Below are positions 1 to 7,477 of a stretch of 9,594 nucleotides of DNA, piece by piece (position 1 is the stretch's first letter; the number at the start of each line of letters is the position of its first letter). Both the position numbers and the translations under genes were made by a program. The notes beneath the pieces are model-generated. The model made no database searches. It was not told the origin of the DNA and worked only from the letters and a program-made list of their open reading frames with translations. Source of the DNA: an uncultured Lysobacteraceae bacterium (GTDB lineage: Bacteria > Pseudomonadota > Gammaproteobacteria > Xanthomonadales > Rhodanobacteraceae); NCBI GenBank assembly GCA_946482585.1, contig CAMLSI010000188.1, positions 1 to 9,594 on the forward strand, read 5' to 3'.

Positions 1-524
1 GAGCGCGACAGGATCGATTTCGAGTAACTCTCGGTCTGGCCGAACAGCTCGGCCAGTTCCTTGTGCGTGTAACCCTCGACTTCGTGCAGCACGAGGATCA
101 GACGCGCGCGCGGCGGCAGGCGTTGCAGCAGGCCCATCACGTCGTGCGCATCGGCGGCGATGGATCCGCTCGCGTCGATCGCGTTTGCGAACAGACGTTC
201 CGGATCGTCGGGATCGATATGCCGCTGGCTGCGCAGCTGATCGATCGCGGCATTCACCGTCATGCGCTTGAGCCACGCGCCGAACGGCGCATCGCCGCGG
301 TAGTGCCGGATCGCATCCATGAGTTTCAGGAATACGTCCTGGACTACGTCTTCGGCCGTCGCCGAACTGCCGAGCACGCGCATCGCGAGCGTATAGCAAG
401 GTCGCGCGAACAGCCGATACAGCGCTGCATGCGCGGACACATCGCCGCGGCGCGCCCGCGCGAGCGTGAGCGCGTCGACTTCCTGGGCAAAACCGGTTCG
501 GGCTTCGGTCGGGTTCATGTCCAT
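1..524 (-). CDS. ECF-type RNA polymerase sigma factor, 3' end cut by window edge
   Basis: Translating the minus strand from ATG 524 gives 174 residues open to the window edge, starting MDMNPTEARTG. A sigma-70 region 2 is visible at about residues 17-95: an ALYRLFARPCYTLAMRVLG helix, then the core-binding/-10 stretch SATAEDVVQDVFLKL and GAWLKRMTVNAAIDQLR. Region 4 follows near the C-terminus with LPPRARLILVLHEVEGYTHK and the helix-turn-helix ELAELFGQTESYSKSILSR. No region 1 or 3 lies between them, which is the ECF (group 4) layout. Only a few C-terminal residues should be missing. Such factors redirect RNA polymerase to a small regulon and are usually held by an anti-sigma factor encoded downstream, which would lie outside this window. 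ATG 518 is an alternative in-frame start, and neither start has a clear ribosome binding site. It lies 73 bp downstream of the unknown membrane protein on the same strand. The family is sure; the subgroup and stimulus are unknown. Confidence 0.9.
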   Translation of the reverse strand, partial: MDMNPTEARTGFAQEVDALTLARARRGDVSAHAALYRLFARPCYTLAMRVLGSSATAEDVVQDVFLKLMDAIRHYRGDAPFGAWLKRMTVNAAIDQLRSQRHIDPDDPERLFANAIDASGSIAADAHDVMGLLQRLPPRARLILVLHEVEGYTHKELAELFGQTESYSKSILSR

Positions 525-597
525 GCAGGGAGCACGACGGACGGGGACGTCAGGCCGTCGCACGCAATCGCAAGATCCGCATCATCGCCGCTGCGAA

Positions 598-2259
598 CTA
601 GCCGCGGCGCGCGACGCGGATCTCGAGGATACGCGCACGCTCCACGAACAGCCGCGCCTGACCCGACTCCCGCGTCACGCTGACCGTGACGCCGGCGGCG
701 CTGACTTCGGTCACCTTGCCTTCGATCTCCTTGCCGCCGCTCGTGATCAGCACGACGCGCGCGCCGGCCTGGCCGTTCAACGCTTCGTACGAAATGACCG
801 CGAACGGCCGCTCGCGCGCCGCATCCCGTTCGGGCAGCCGATCGATGCGCGGACCCTGCCAGACCAGCGCCGCCGTCGATCCCGGCGGCGGCGGCGGCGC
901 CGACGGCAGCCCGGCGAGCCTCGGGTCGAGTCGCGGATCGATACGCGGCGTCGGCCGCGACGCGACGCCGGTCGACGGGTCGTTCGGCGTCGCGGTCGTC
1001 GCGACCGGATCGGCCGGCGTCGTCGGTTTCGGTGTCGTCGTCGCGGGACTGGATGAAGTCGCCGTCGGCGCCGTCGGGTTCGCGGTCGTCGTTGCCGGTG
1101 CCGTCGGTGTCACCGGCACGGCCGGTTTCGGCGCGTTGGCGCCGATCGTCGTCGCGAGTACCGGATTTTCCTCGGGCCGCACGACCACGGTCTCGGGCTC
1201 GGGCTCGGCCAGCGGATCGTGCATCAGCGCGAGATCGATGCCGGCCAGCGCCTCGACCGGTTCGGCGAGGAAGAACAACTTGAACAGCACCGGCGGCGCG
1301 TCGTTGTGGCGCGCAGTCAGGTTGAGCCAGCGCAGCACTTCCTCGGGATCGTAGGTGTCGTACTGCGTCGGCGCGATGTCCTCGCGCGGGAGGCTCAGCA
1401 ATTTGACTTCGCCGCCGTCGCGCAACAGCTGGCGGTACATCTCGACCACGCCTTCGGCCGGCACGATGTGCGACGCCTTGAGGCGTTCCTGCACGGCGGC
1501 GATGTGGCGGTCGATGAAGCGGTCGACGTCCAGACCGGTCTCGCGCGCGCAGAACTGGTTGCGGCGGCGCAGGAAGTCGCTGTCGCGATAGCCGAAATCG
1601 GCCGAGGCGATGCGCACGGCATCGCGGGCGGCCGCATTGTCGAGCACCTGTGCCGTGACCTGGCGCAGCTCGCTGCGCAGACTCAGGACCCCGAACGGGG
1701 CGTTCTCGACGCGCAGGTCCAGTTCGAGGTCGTGCGTGGTCTCGTCGTAGCGGTAGTGCAGATTCAGCTGCGGCGTGCGCGGCTGGACCTGCATCGAGAC
1801 GAAGTCCGCCTGCTTGAGTTCGGTCGACGCACCGCACGCGAAGGTCTCGAATGGAACCAGACTCTGTGCGCCGAACCAGGGCGGGTCGTTCTCGCCCGCG
1901 AACTTGCGCAGAGCCGGCAGATTGACGTCCTCGAAGCGCACGCCCAGTTCCGCGGGCATGGTCGTGTCGCGAGTGATCGCCCGGGTCAGCAGCCAGAACG
2001 GGCTCGGCGTATGCAGCCTCACGGCCGAGGCGCTGAACGCCGCGGCCTCGAAACCGGCGTTCGGACGGAACTGCACGCCGCTCAGGATCACGTCGCCGTT
2101 GAAAGAGCCGCTCGCGCCGGACCAGCTCAACGCGCCCCAGCGCTTCACGCTGTCGGCAACCCACTGCGCCTGCTGGCCGGCCGCAAACCAGACCGCCAGC
2201 TTGACGCCGAGCGCAAGCACGCCGGCCGACAGCAGCAGATTGCGCAGCAGCTTCCACAT
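598..2259 (-). CDS. Membrane-anchored protein of unknown function with Pro/Thr-rich linker
   Basis: I do not recognise this 553-residue protein. Residues about 7-27 are hydrophobic after a short MWKLLRN start, consistent with an N-terminal signal anchor and a periplasmic body. Residues about 40-220 look strand-rich, with phrases such as GSFNGDVILSGVQFRP that faintly recall AsmA-like or DUF945-like periplasmic proteins; this is only an impression. Residues about 225-345 look mixed or helical. Residues about 375-460 are a low-complexity linker of Pro, Thr and Ala ending in five consecutive prolines. A compact C-terminal module (about 484-550) has alternating beta pattern (FAVISYEAL, ARVVLITSGG, EIEGKVTEV, GVTVSVTR, ARLFVERARILEIRV) and could be a small SH3- or Sm-like barrel. 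The ATG at 2259 has only a weak, rather distant GAGG. The stop (TAG) is at 598-600, 73 bp before the sigma factor, so a shared transcript is possible. Confidence 0.8.
   Translation of the reverse strand: MWKLLRNLLLSAGVLALGVKLAVWFAAGQQAQWVADSVKRWGALSWSGASGSFNGDVILSGVQFRPNAGFEAAAFSASAVRLHTPSPFWLLTRAITRDTTMPAELGVRFEDVNLPALRKFAGENDPPWFGAQSLVPFETFACGASTELKQADFVSMQVQPRTPQLNLHYRYDETTHDLELDLRVENAPFGVLSLRSELRQVTAQVLDNAAARDAVRIASADFGYRDSDFLRRRNQFCARETGLDVDRFIDRHIAAVQERLKASHIVPAEGVVEMYRQLLRDGGEVKLLSLPREDIAPTQYDTYDPEEVLRWLNLTARHNDAPPVLFKLFFLAEPVEALAGIDLALMHDPLAEPEPETVVVRPEENPVLATTIGANAPKPAVPVTPTAPATTTANPTAPTATSSSPATTTPKPTTPADPVATTATPNDPSTGVASRPTPRIDPRLDPRLAGLPSAPPPPPGSTAALVWQGPRIDRLPERDAARERPFAVISYEALNGQAGARVVLITSGGKEIEGKVTEVSAAGVTVSVTRESGQARLFVERARILEIRVARRG
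880..1134 (-). repeat. Low-complexity Pro/Thr/Ala linker-coding segment
   Basis: This part of the unknown membrane protein encodes residues about 376-460, built almost wholly from P, T, A and S with scattered charged residues, and contains short repeated units such as TTP, TAP and DPRLDPRL. It is read as a flexible, probably extended linker joining the N-terminal periplasmic body to the small C-terminal beta module. Degenerate repeats of this kind often vary in length between strains. Confidence 0.7.
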
Positions 2260-2341
2260 GTCGACGGCGGGCCTCGCACCGAGCGTTCGCGTTTAACCGG
2301 AACTTAGCCCGTTAGGCCGTGGCCCACAACTGGCGTCGGTA

Positions 2342-3022
2342 TCAATCCTGCGGCGTCGAGGAGGACGATATGACGTCGCGGAAAAAGCGCCGCCGCCGCG
2401 ACTCGCCGCGCCACGCGAGATGACCTACGGCCGGCGGCATCAGCGGTAGCGCACACACCTGCCAGTCCGCCGACGCACCGCCGTCGGGAGCTATGCGGCA
2501 CAGCGTCGGCGGCTCGGTCGACAGGTCGAATTCGAGCCGGTCGAGGCCGAAGGCGAGCCCGCGGCCCAGCGCCTTGAGCACGGCTTCTTTCGCGGTCCAC
2601 AGGCGCAGGAACGCGGCTTCCCGCTCGCTGCCGATCGTCGCCGCGATCGCTTCGGCTTCGCGCCGGCAGAAATAGCGCCGCGCGAGCGCCGCATGCGGCC
2701 GCGGCCGCGGCTGCGACTCCAGGTCGACGCCGACCTCGACGCCGCGCGCGATCGCCAGTGCCGCGCAGTCGCCGCTATGGCTCAGATTGAACGCGAGCGA
2801 CCCGTCGGCGAGCGCCGGCTTGCCGTGAGCGCCGGTCTCCAGGTCGAGCTCGTCGGCGTCGACGTTGCGGTACGCGGCCACCAGCCGACGCAGAAAGCGC
2901 TGCGCCGCACGGCGGCGAGCCGTCGGGTCGGACATCGGGAATTCACAAAACCACACATGGATTTCGTCGTCGCCGAGCGGCTGCGGCGCCTGGGCGGGGA
3001 CGGGAAGACCGGAAACGGGCAT
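2342..3022 (-). CDS. 4'-phosphopantetheinyl transferase, Sfp/EntD superfamily
   Basis: The enzyme transfers the 4'-phosphopantetheine arm of coenzyme A to a conserved serine of carrier proteins (acyl, peptidyl or aryl carrier domains), acting in the cytosol. The 226-residue protein carries the family motifs: GKP at 67-69, FNLSHSGD near 78-85, the magnesium-binding VGVDLE with D100 and E102, and the WTAKEAVLKALGRGL block with E146 and K150. Length fits the Sfp type rather than the short AcpS type. An in-frame TTG at 3061 could add 13 residues, but ATG 3022 is preferred because a GAGG lies 7 nt upstream of it. The gene is divergent from crbS (87 bp apart) and no polyketide or non-ribosomal peptide gene is visible here, so its carrier substrate cannot be told. 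It may be the general housekeeping enzyme or serve a distant biosynthetic cluster. Confidence 0.93.
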   Translation of the reverse strand: MPVSGLPVPAQAPQPLGDDEIHVWFCEFPMSDPTARRRAAQRFLRRLVAAYRNVDADELDLETGAHGKPALADGSLAFNLSHSGDCAALAIARGVEVGVDLESQPRPRPHAALARRYFCRREAEAIAATIGSEREAAFLRLWTAKEAVLKALGRGLAFGLDRLEFDLSTEPPTLCRIAPDGGASADWQVCALPLMPPAVGHLAWRGESRRRRFFRDVISSSSTPQD

Positions 3023-3109
3023 GCGGCATCCTCGGCCGGCCGAAGTGCCGGGGTCAAGCAAGCCGGCCGCGCTTCACTACAATCCGATCCGTTCTCCGAG
3101 GGCGCTGCG
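3023..3109. promoter_or_regulatory. Divergent intergenic region with 8-bp inverted repeat
   Basis: This 87-bp gap holds the start signals of two divergent genes. A perfect 8-bp inverted repeat (CGGCCGGC at 3033-3040 and GCCGGCCG at 3062-3069, 21-nt loop) lies directly 5' of the phosphopantetheinyl transferase ribosome binding site, so it could form a leader hairpin in that transcript or act as an operator. GC-rich palindromes arise readily in such genomes, so function is uncertain. The crbS ribosome binding site, GAGGG, lies 7 nt before its ATG. Confidence 0.4.
3078..3083 (+). promoter_or_regulatory. Possible -10 element for crbS
   Basis: TACAAT matches five of six positions of the sigma-70 -10 consensus and sits 26 bp before the crbS ATG, which would give a leader of about 20 nt that still contains the GAGGG ribosome binding site. 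There is no good -35 hexamer at the usual 16-18 bp distance, so either an activator is needed or the match is by chance. Confidence 0.3.
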
Positions 3110-6100
3110 ATGATTGCTGGCTGGATCCTGCTGCTCGTTTCGCTGGTCTACGTCGCGGCGCTGTTTCTCGTCGCCTACTGGGGCGATACGCGGCCGCTGT
3201 ATCCGGGCCGGCCCGGGTTGCGCCCGTGGATCTACAGCCTTGCGCTCGCGGTGTACTGCTCGTCATGGACGTTCTACGGCGCCGTCGGCAGCGCGGCGAA
3301 CTCGACCCTGGCCTACCTGCCGATCTACCTCGGGCCCATCCTGTTGTTCGTGTTCGGCAGCGGCCTGATCGAGCGCCTGACCCGCGTCGCCAAGGCGAAC
3401 AACATCACCTCGATCGCGGACTTCATCGGCTCGCGCTTCGGCAAGTCCCACGCGCTCGGCGCGCTGGTGACCGTCATCGCGATCACCGCGGCGATTCCGT
3501 ATATCGCGCTGCAATACAAGGCGGTCGCGCTCAGCATCAGCGTGCTCGGCCGCGGCCAGACGCGCACGGTGCCGCCGCCCGAGCTGTTGCAGGACACCGC
3601 GCTGTATACGGCGCTGATGCTGGCGCTGTTCGCGATCCTGTTCGGCACGCGCCGCGTCGACGCGACCGAACATCACCACGGCATGGTGCTCGCGGTCGCC
3701 GCGGAATCGCTGGTCAAGCTGATCGCGTTTCTCGTGATCGGCATCTACGCGCAGCAACTGTCCGGCACCAGCCTGACCGTCGCCGAGCTGCGCCTGGACT
3801 GGCAGCTGCCGAACGGCTTCGTGGCCCAGACCCTGCTGGCCTTCACGGCGATGTTCTGCCTGCCGCGCCAGTTCCATGTCGGCGTCGTCGAATGCGAAGA
3901 CCCGCACGACGTGCGCCGCGCGCGCTGGCTGTTTCCGCTGTACCTGCTGCTGTTCTGCCTGTTCGTGCCGGTCATCGTCTCGGCCGGCCGCACCGCCGCG
4001 GCCGGTACCGGCCTGACCCCCGATGTCTGGCTGCTCTGGCTGCCGCTCTCGAACGACAACAACGTGCTCGCGCTGCTCGCCTACATCGGCGGATTCTCGG
4101 CCGCTACGGGCATGGTCATCGTCGCCTCGGTCGCGCTCGCGACGATGATTTCCAACGACCTCGTGATGCCGCTGCTGCTGCGCATCCGCTCGCTGAAGCT
4201 CGACCAGCGCCATGACCTCACGCGCATCGTGCTCGGCGTGCGGCGCGCCGCGATCATCGTGCTGAGCCTGCTCGCGGTCGCGTACTACCGCGCGATGCCG
4301 CAGGGCGAGCAGCTCGCCTCGATCGGCCTGCTGTCGTTCGCCGCGGTCGCGCAGTTCGCGCCGGCGATCATCGCCGGACTGTACTGGCGCAGCGCCAGTC
4401 GCGCCGGCGTACAGGTCGGTCTCGTCGCCGGCTTCCTGCTCTGGGGCTACACGCTGCTGCTGCCCAGCCTTTCCGGCGCGGGCTGGTTCGATGCGGGGTG
4501 GCTGCAGCACGGGCCGTTCGGATTGACCTGGCTGCGGCCGCAGTCGCTGTTCCAGCTCGGCGGCTGGCATCCGCTCACCCACGGCACGTTCTGGTCGCTG
4601 CTCGCGAACACCGGCTGCATGCTGATCCTGTCGCTGCGCTACCGGCCGAGCATGGAAGAACGTCTGCGCGCCGCGAGCTTTCTCGATCTCTCGGCCGATC
4701 GCGGCAGCAGTGCGGTCGGCGAGTGGCGCGGCCGCGTCAGCGTCGGCGACCTGCGTGCGATCGTCGGGCGCATCATCGGCGAACGCGGCGCACGCCGCGC
4801 GTTCGACGACTACGCCGTGGCGACCGCCAAGCCGCTGCAGGACGCGTCGGCTGCCGATCGCCCGCTGCTGCAGCACAGCGAACGCATCCTCGCCGCATCG
4901 ATCGGCGCCGCCTCGGCGCGCCGCATGCTGACGAGCGCGCTGCGCGGCACGGGCCTGGATTTCAGCGAAGCCGTCGCGCTGCTCGACGAAGCGTCGCAGG
5001 AGTTGCGCTACAACCGCGAGCTGCTGTCGACGACGATGGAGAACATCTCGCAGGGCATCAGCGTGGTCGATGCGGACATGCGGCTCGTCGCCTGGAATCG
5101 CCGCTACATGGAAATGTTCGATTATCCCGACGACTCGGTCTACGTCGGCCGGCCCATCGCCGACCTGATCCGCTACAACGCCGAGCGCGGCGAGTGCGGT
5201 CCCGGCAACGTCGAGACTCATGTCAGCAAGCGCCTGCAGCACATGCGTGCGGGCACCGCACACGTGTACCAGCGCGTGCGCGCCGACGGCAGCGTGCTCG
5301 AAATGCGCGGCCAGCCGCTGCCCGGCGGCGGTTTCGTCACGACGTTCACCGACGTGACCGACTACAAGCGCGCCGAGCAGGCGCTGCGCGAAGCGAACGA
5401 AACGCTGGAGCAGCGCGTATCGCAGCGCACGGCCCAGCTGTCGACGGCGCTCGCGGCGCAGGAACGCGCGAAATTCGAAGCCGAGGCGGCGAACCAGTCC
5501 AAGACACGCTTTCTCGCCGCCGCCAGCCATGACCTGCTGCAGCCGCTCAATGCGGCCAAGCTGTTCACGTCGGCGCTGCGCCATCAGCCGAATCTCGACG
5601 CCGAAGCCGCGCAGCTCGCCGAGCGCATCGACACCGCGTTCCGCGCCGCCGAAACGCTGCTCGACGCGCTGCTCGAAGCGTCGCGGCTCGACGCCGGCAA
5701 GTACCGCCCCGACATCTCCAACGTGGCCTATGCCGATGTGATCGAACCGCTGCAGCAGCAGTTCGCGATGATTGCCGATCGCCGCGGTCTGCAGCTGCGC
5801 ATCCACCCGAGCCGCGTGGTCGTGCGCACCGATCCGCATCTCCTGAGCCGCATCCTGCAGAACTTCATATCCAACGCCCTGCGCTATACGCGCAGCGGGC
5901 GTATCGTCGTCGGCGTGCGTCCGCGCGGCAACGACGCGCTGATCCAGGTCTGGGACACCGGACCCGGCATTGCGCCCGCACAGCAGAAACGCATCTTCGA
6001 CGAATTCCAGCGTTTCGATCAGGCTTCGCCCTGGGGCGAGCAGGGCCTCGGCCTCGGCCTGTCGATCTGCGAACGCATGGCGCGCATTCTCGGCCATCGC

Positions 6101-6607
6101 CTCGGCCTGCAGTCGCAGCCGGGCAGGGGCAGCTGTTTTTCCGTGCGCGTGCCCATCGTCGCGCGGCGCGGTCGCCAGGCCGTCCGCTCCGTCGAACGCG
6201 ACACGGCGACCGGCGAGCTCACGACGCTGCACGTGCTCTGCCTCGACAACGAACCGGCGATTCTCGAAGGCATGTCGGCGCTGCTGACCCGCTGGGGCAT
6301 GACCTGCGACCTCGCCGCAAACCTGGAGGAAGCGCATCAGGCGATCGCACGGCGTCGCCCGGATCTGATCATTGCCGATTTCCACCTGGGAACCCTGCAG
6401 GACGGCATGGACGCGCTGGCCGAACTGCAGCAGCGTCTCGCGCCGGCGCCGCCCGCCGCGCTGCTGACTGCCGATCGCAGCCCCGAACTCAAGCAGCGTG
6501 CCCGCTTGCGTGGCTATGCGTTGCTGCACAAGCCGGTCAAGCCTGCGGCGCTGCGCGCGCTGCTGTCGGCAATGGGACGCAAGTCGCTCGCGCGGGCCGG
6601 CGCATGA
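3110..6607 (+). CDS. crbS: CrbS-like hybrid sensor: SLC5 transporter domain fused to histidine kinase and receiver
   Basis: Inner-membrane sensor of the acetate-switch type. Residues 1 to about 515 form a many-helix sodium:solute symporter (SLC5/SSS) domain, starting MIAGWILLLVSLVYVAALF and containing AYCSSWTFYGAVGSAANS. Residues about 520-610 (ERILAASIGAASARRM) look like the STAC linker found in CbrA/CrbS proteins. A PAS domain (about 636-750, NISQGISVVDADMRLVAWN) and a coiled coil follow. The HisKA box SHDLLQP carries phospho-acceptor H807. The HATPase domain shows the N-box (N918, N922), the DTGPGIA box (D949) and GLGLGLS. The C-terminal receiver has D1046, phospho-acceptor D1090, T1120 and K1141. 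The start at 3110 is chosen over longer in-frame upstream starts because the membrane domain begins there and a GAGGG lies 7 nt upstream. The 1165-residue length suits the family. Nearby crbR and acs support the name. A CbrA-like histidine/carbon sensor with the same layout is the main alternative. Confidence 0.9.
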   Translation: MIAGWILLLVSLVYVAALFLVAYWGDTRPLYPGRPGLRPWIYSLALAVYCSSWTFYGAVGSAANSTLAYLPIYLGPILLFVFGSGLIERLTRVAKANNITSIADFIGSRFGKSHALGALVTVIAITAAIPYIALQYKAVALSISVLGRGQTRTVPPPELLQDTALYTALMLALFAILFGTRRVDATEHHHGMVLAVAAESLVKLIAFLVIGIYAQQLSGTSLTVAELRLDWQLPNGFVAQTLLAFTAMFCLPRQFHVGVVECEDPHDVRRARWLFPLYLLLFCLFVPVIVSAGRTAAAGTGLTPDVWLLWLPLSNDNNVLALLAYIGGFSAATGMVIVASVALATMISNDLVMPLLLRIRSLKLDQRHDLTRIVLGVRRAAIIVLSLLAVAYYRAMPQGEQLASIGLLSFAAVAQFAPAIIAGLYWRSASRAGVQVGLVAGFLLWGYTLLLPSLSGAGWFDAGWLQHGPFGLTWLRPQSLFQLGGWHPLTHGTFWSLLANTGCMLILSLRYRPSMEERLRAASFLDLSADRGSSAVGEWRGRVSVGDLRAIVGRIIGERGARRAFDDYAVATAKPLQDASAADRPLLQHSERILAASIGAASARRMLTSALRGTGLDFSEAVALLDEASQELRYNRELLSTTMENISQGISVVDADMRLVAWNRRYMEMFDYPDDSVYVGRPIADLIRYNAERGECGPGNVETHVSKRLQHMRAGTAHVYQRVRADGSVLEMRGQPLPGGGFVTTFTDVTDYKRAEQALREANETLEQRVSQRTAQLSTALAAQERAKFEAEAANQSKTRFLAAASHDLLQPLNAAKLFTSALRHQPNLDAEAAQLAERIDTAFRAAETLLDALLEASRLDAGKYRPDISNVAYADVIEPLQQQFAMIADRRGLQLRIHPSRVVVRTDPHLLSRILQNFISNALRYTRSGRIVVGVRPRGNDALIQVWDTGPGIAPAQQKRIFDEFQRFDQASPWGEQGLGLGLSICERMARILGHRLGLQSQPGRGSCFSVRVPIVARRGRQAVRSVERDTATGELTTLHVLCLDNEPAILEGMSALLTRWGMTCDLAANLEEAHQAIARRRPDLIIADFHLGTLQDGMDALAELQQRLAPAPPAALLTADRSPELKQRARLRGYALLHKPVKPAALRALLSAMGRKSLARAGA

Positions 6608-6634
6608 AGCAGTCCGGGGCGGGCGGTCCGGATC

Positions 6635-6649
6635 GAAGCGAAGCGAAGG
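6635..6649. repeat. Short tandem repeat, three GAAGC-type units
   Basis: GAAGC GAAGC GAAGG forms three 5-bp units just after the crbS stop, in the convergent crbS-crbR gap. It is too short to call a functional repeat. It may be chance or part of a dispersed intergenic element. Confidence 0.3.
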
Positions 6650-6730
6650 GCTGCTCACGCGCCGCGCTCCTGTCCCACGTTCGCGACGATCGGCAGTCCG
6701 GCGACGTTGTGTCGGTAGCGAAGGCGGCCG

Positions 6731-6760
6731 AAAACGCGGGCGCGGGACGCGACGCCGCGC
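6731..6760 (-). terminator. Possible intrinsic terminator of crbR
   Basis: Read on the minus strand right after the crbR TGA, GCGCGG can pair with CCGCGT (last pair G-U). The 15-nt loop can itself form a GCG/CGC stem, and a TTTT run comes at once (AAAA at 6731-6734 on the plus strand). This is the only T-run in the gap. The tail is short and the stem weak for a GC-rich genome, so the call is tentative. No comparable signal is clear for crbS on the plus strand. Confidence 0.35.
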
Positions 6761-7435
6761 TCAGGCTTCGTCGTTGTCGACGAGCGGCAGCGCGGTATTC
6801 GGATCGAGCGCGAGCTGACTCGCGGCGAGCGCGACCTGCGTGCGGTTGTTGCAGCCGAGTTTGCGCATGATCGCGGTCATGTGCGCCTTGACCGTCGCTT
6901 CGGACACGCCGAGTTCGTACGCGATCTGCTTGTTGAGCAGACCTTCGGCAATCATCGCGAGCACACGGAACTGCTGCGGCGTGAGCTCGGCGACGCGGGC
7001 GGCGATCTGCGCCTCGTCGTCCTTCAGCGGCGCCGTCGAGGCGCCCATCGCGGACGGCAGCCAGATCTCGCCGTCGCGCACGTGGCGAATCGCGTCGACG
7101 ATGGTTTCCGCGGAACTCGATTTCGGAATGTAGCCGGTCGCGCCGTGCGCGAGCGCGCGACGCGCGACGCTGCCTTCCTCGTGCGCCGAGACCACGATGA
7201 CCGGCAGGCCCGGATGCTGGCCGCGCAGATGCGCGAGCGCCGAGAAGCCGCGCGCGCCGGGCATGTGCAGGTCGAGCAGCAGCAGTTCGGCTTCGGGATG
7301 CGCCTCGACCAGCATGAGCAGTTCCGGCACCGTCGAGGCCTCGAACAGACGCGCGCCGGGCGCGGCTTGATTCAGCGCGCGCCGCAGCGCGTCGCGGTAC
7401 AGCGGATGGTCGTCGGCGATCAGGATCTCGGACAT
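6761..7435 (-). CDS. crbR: CrbR-like NarL/LuxR-family response regulator
   Basis: Cytosolic DNA-binding response regulator, probable partner of CrbS and activator of acs. The 224-residue protein has an N-terminal receiver (about 1-118) with acidic pair D8/D9, phospho-acceptor D55 in LLLLDLHMPG, S83 in place of the usual Ser/Thr switch and K105 in YIPKSSS. A LuxR-type helix-turn-helix follows (about 147-208): LTPQQFRVLAMIAEGLLNKQ, then IAYELGVSEATVKAHMTAIM and RKLGCNNRTQ. All key receiver residues are present. ATG 7435 (MSEILIADDHPLY) is chosen because the receiver begins there; GTG 7474 and ATG 7447 are in-frame alternatives, and no strong ribosome binding site marks any of them. It lies 93 bp downstream of acs on the same strand and converges on crbS. 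The receiver-HTH family is certain. The CrbR identity rests on family resemblance plus the acs and crbS neighbours. Confidence 0.88.
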   Translation of the reverse strand: MSEILIADDHPLYRDALRRALNQAAPGARLFEASTVPELLMLVEAHPEAELLLLDLHMPGARGFSALAHLRGQHPGLPVIVVSAHEEGSVARRALAHGATGYIPKSSSAETIVDAIRHVRDGEIWLPSAMGASTAPLKDDEAQIAARVAELTPQQFRVLAMIAEGLLNKQIAYELGVSEATVKAHMTAIMRKLGCNNRTQVALAASQLALDPNTALPLVDNDEA

Positions 7436-7477
7436 GCGCCCGAGCATCGCATTCGCGGCGGGCGGCGGCAACACCGC

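Noticed and set aside
515..2257. Minus-strand open frame of 580 codons in another frame of the unknown gene
   Set aside because: Arg/Gly/Ala-rich throughout with no hydrophobic core. It also overlaps the start of the sigma factor.
1219..2307. Plus-strand open frame (362 codons) opposite the unknown anchored protein
   Set aside because: I checked it because the minus-strand gene is unrecognised. The minus-strand reading has a membrane anchor, mixed composition and a plausible start, while this one shows a compositional shadow pattern.
2693..3109. Upstream extension of crbS by 139 codons
   Set aside because: The extension is Arg-rich, antisense to the phosphopantetheinyl transferase, and the membrane domain plus ribosome binding site place the start at 3110.
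6611..6632. TCCGG...CCGGA stem after crbS as a terminator
   Set aside because: Only five base pairs with a 10-nt loop and no T-run. Such pairings are common by chance at this GC content.
3263..6658. Very long open frame (1131 codons) on the minus strand opposite crbS
   Set aside because: It is antisense to a gene with full transporter, kinase and receiver motifs. Its translation is rich in R, Q, H and A with no domain pattern, as expected from the high GC third positions of the real gene.
6604..6870. Small plus-strand gene overlapping the crbS stop by ATGA
   Set aside because: The 88-codon frame runs into the antisense of crbR and has no recognisable content; the ATGA overlap alone is not enough.
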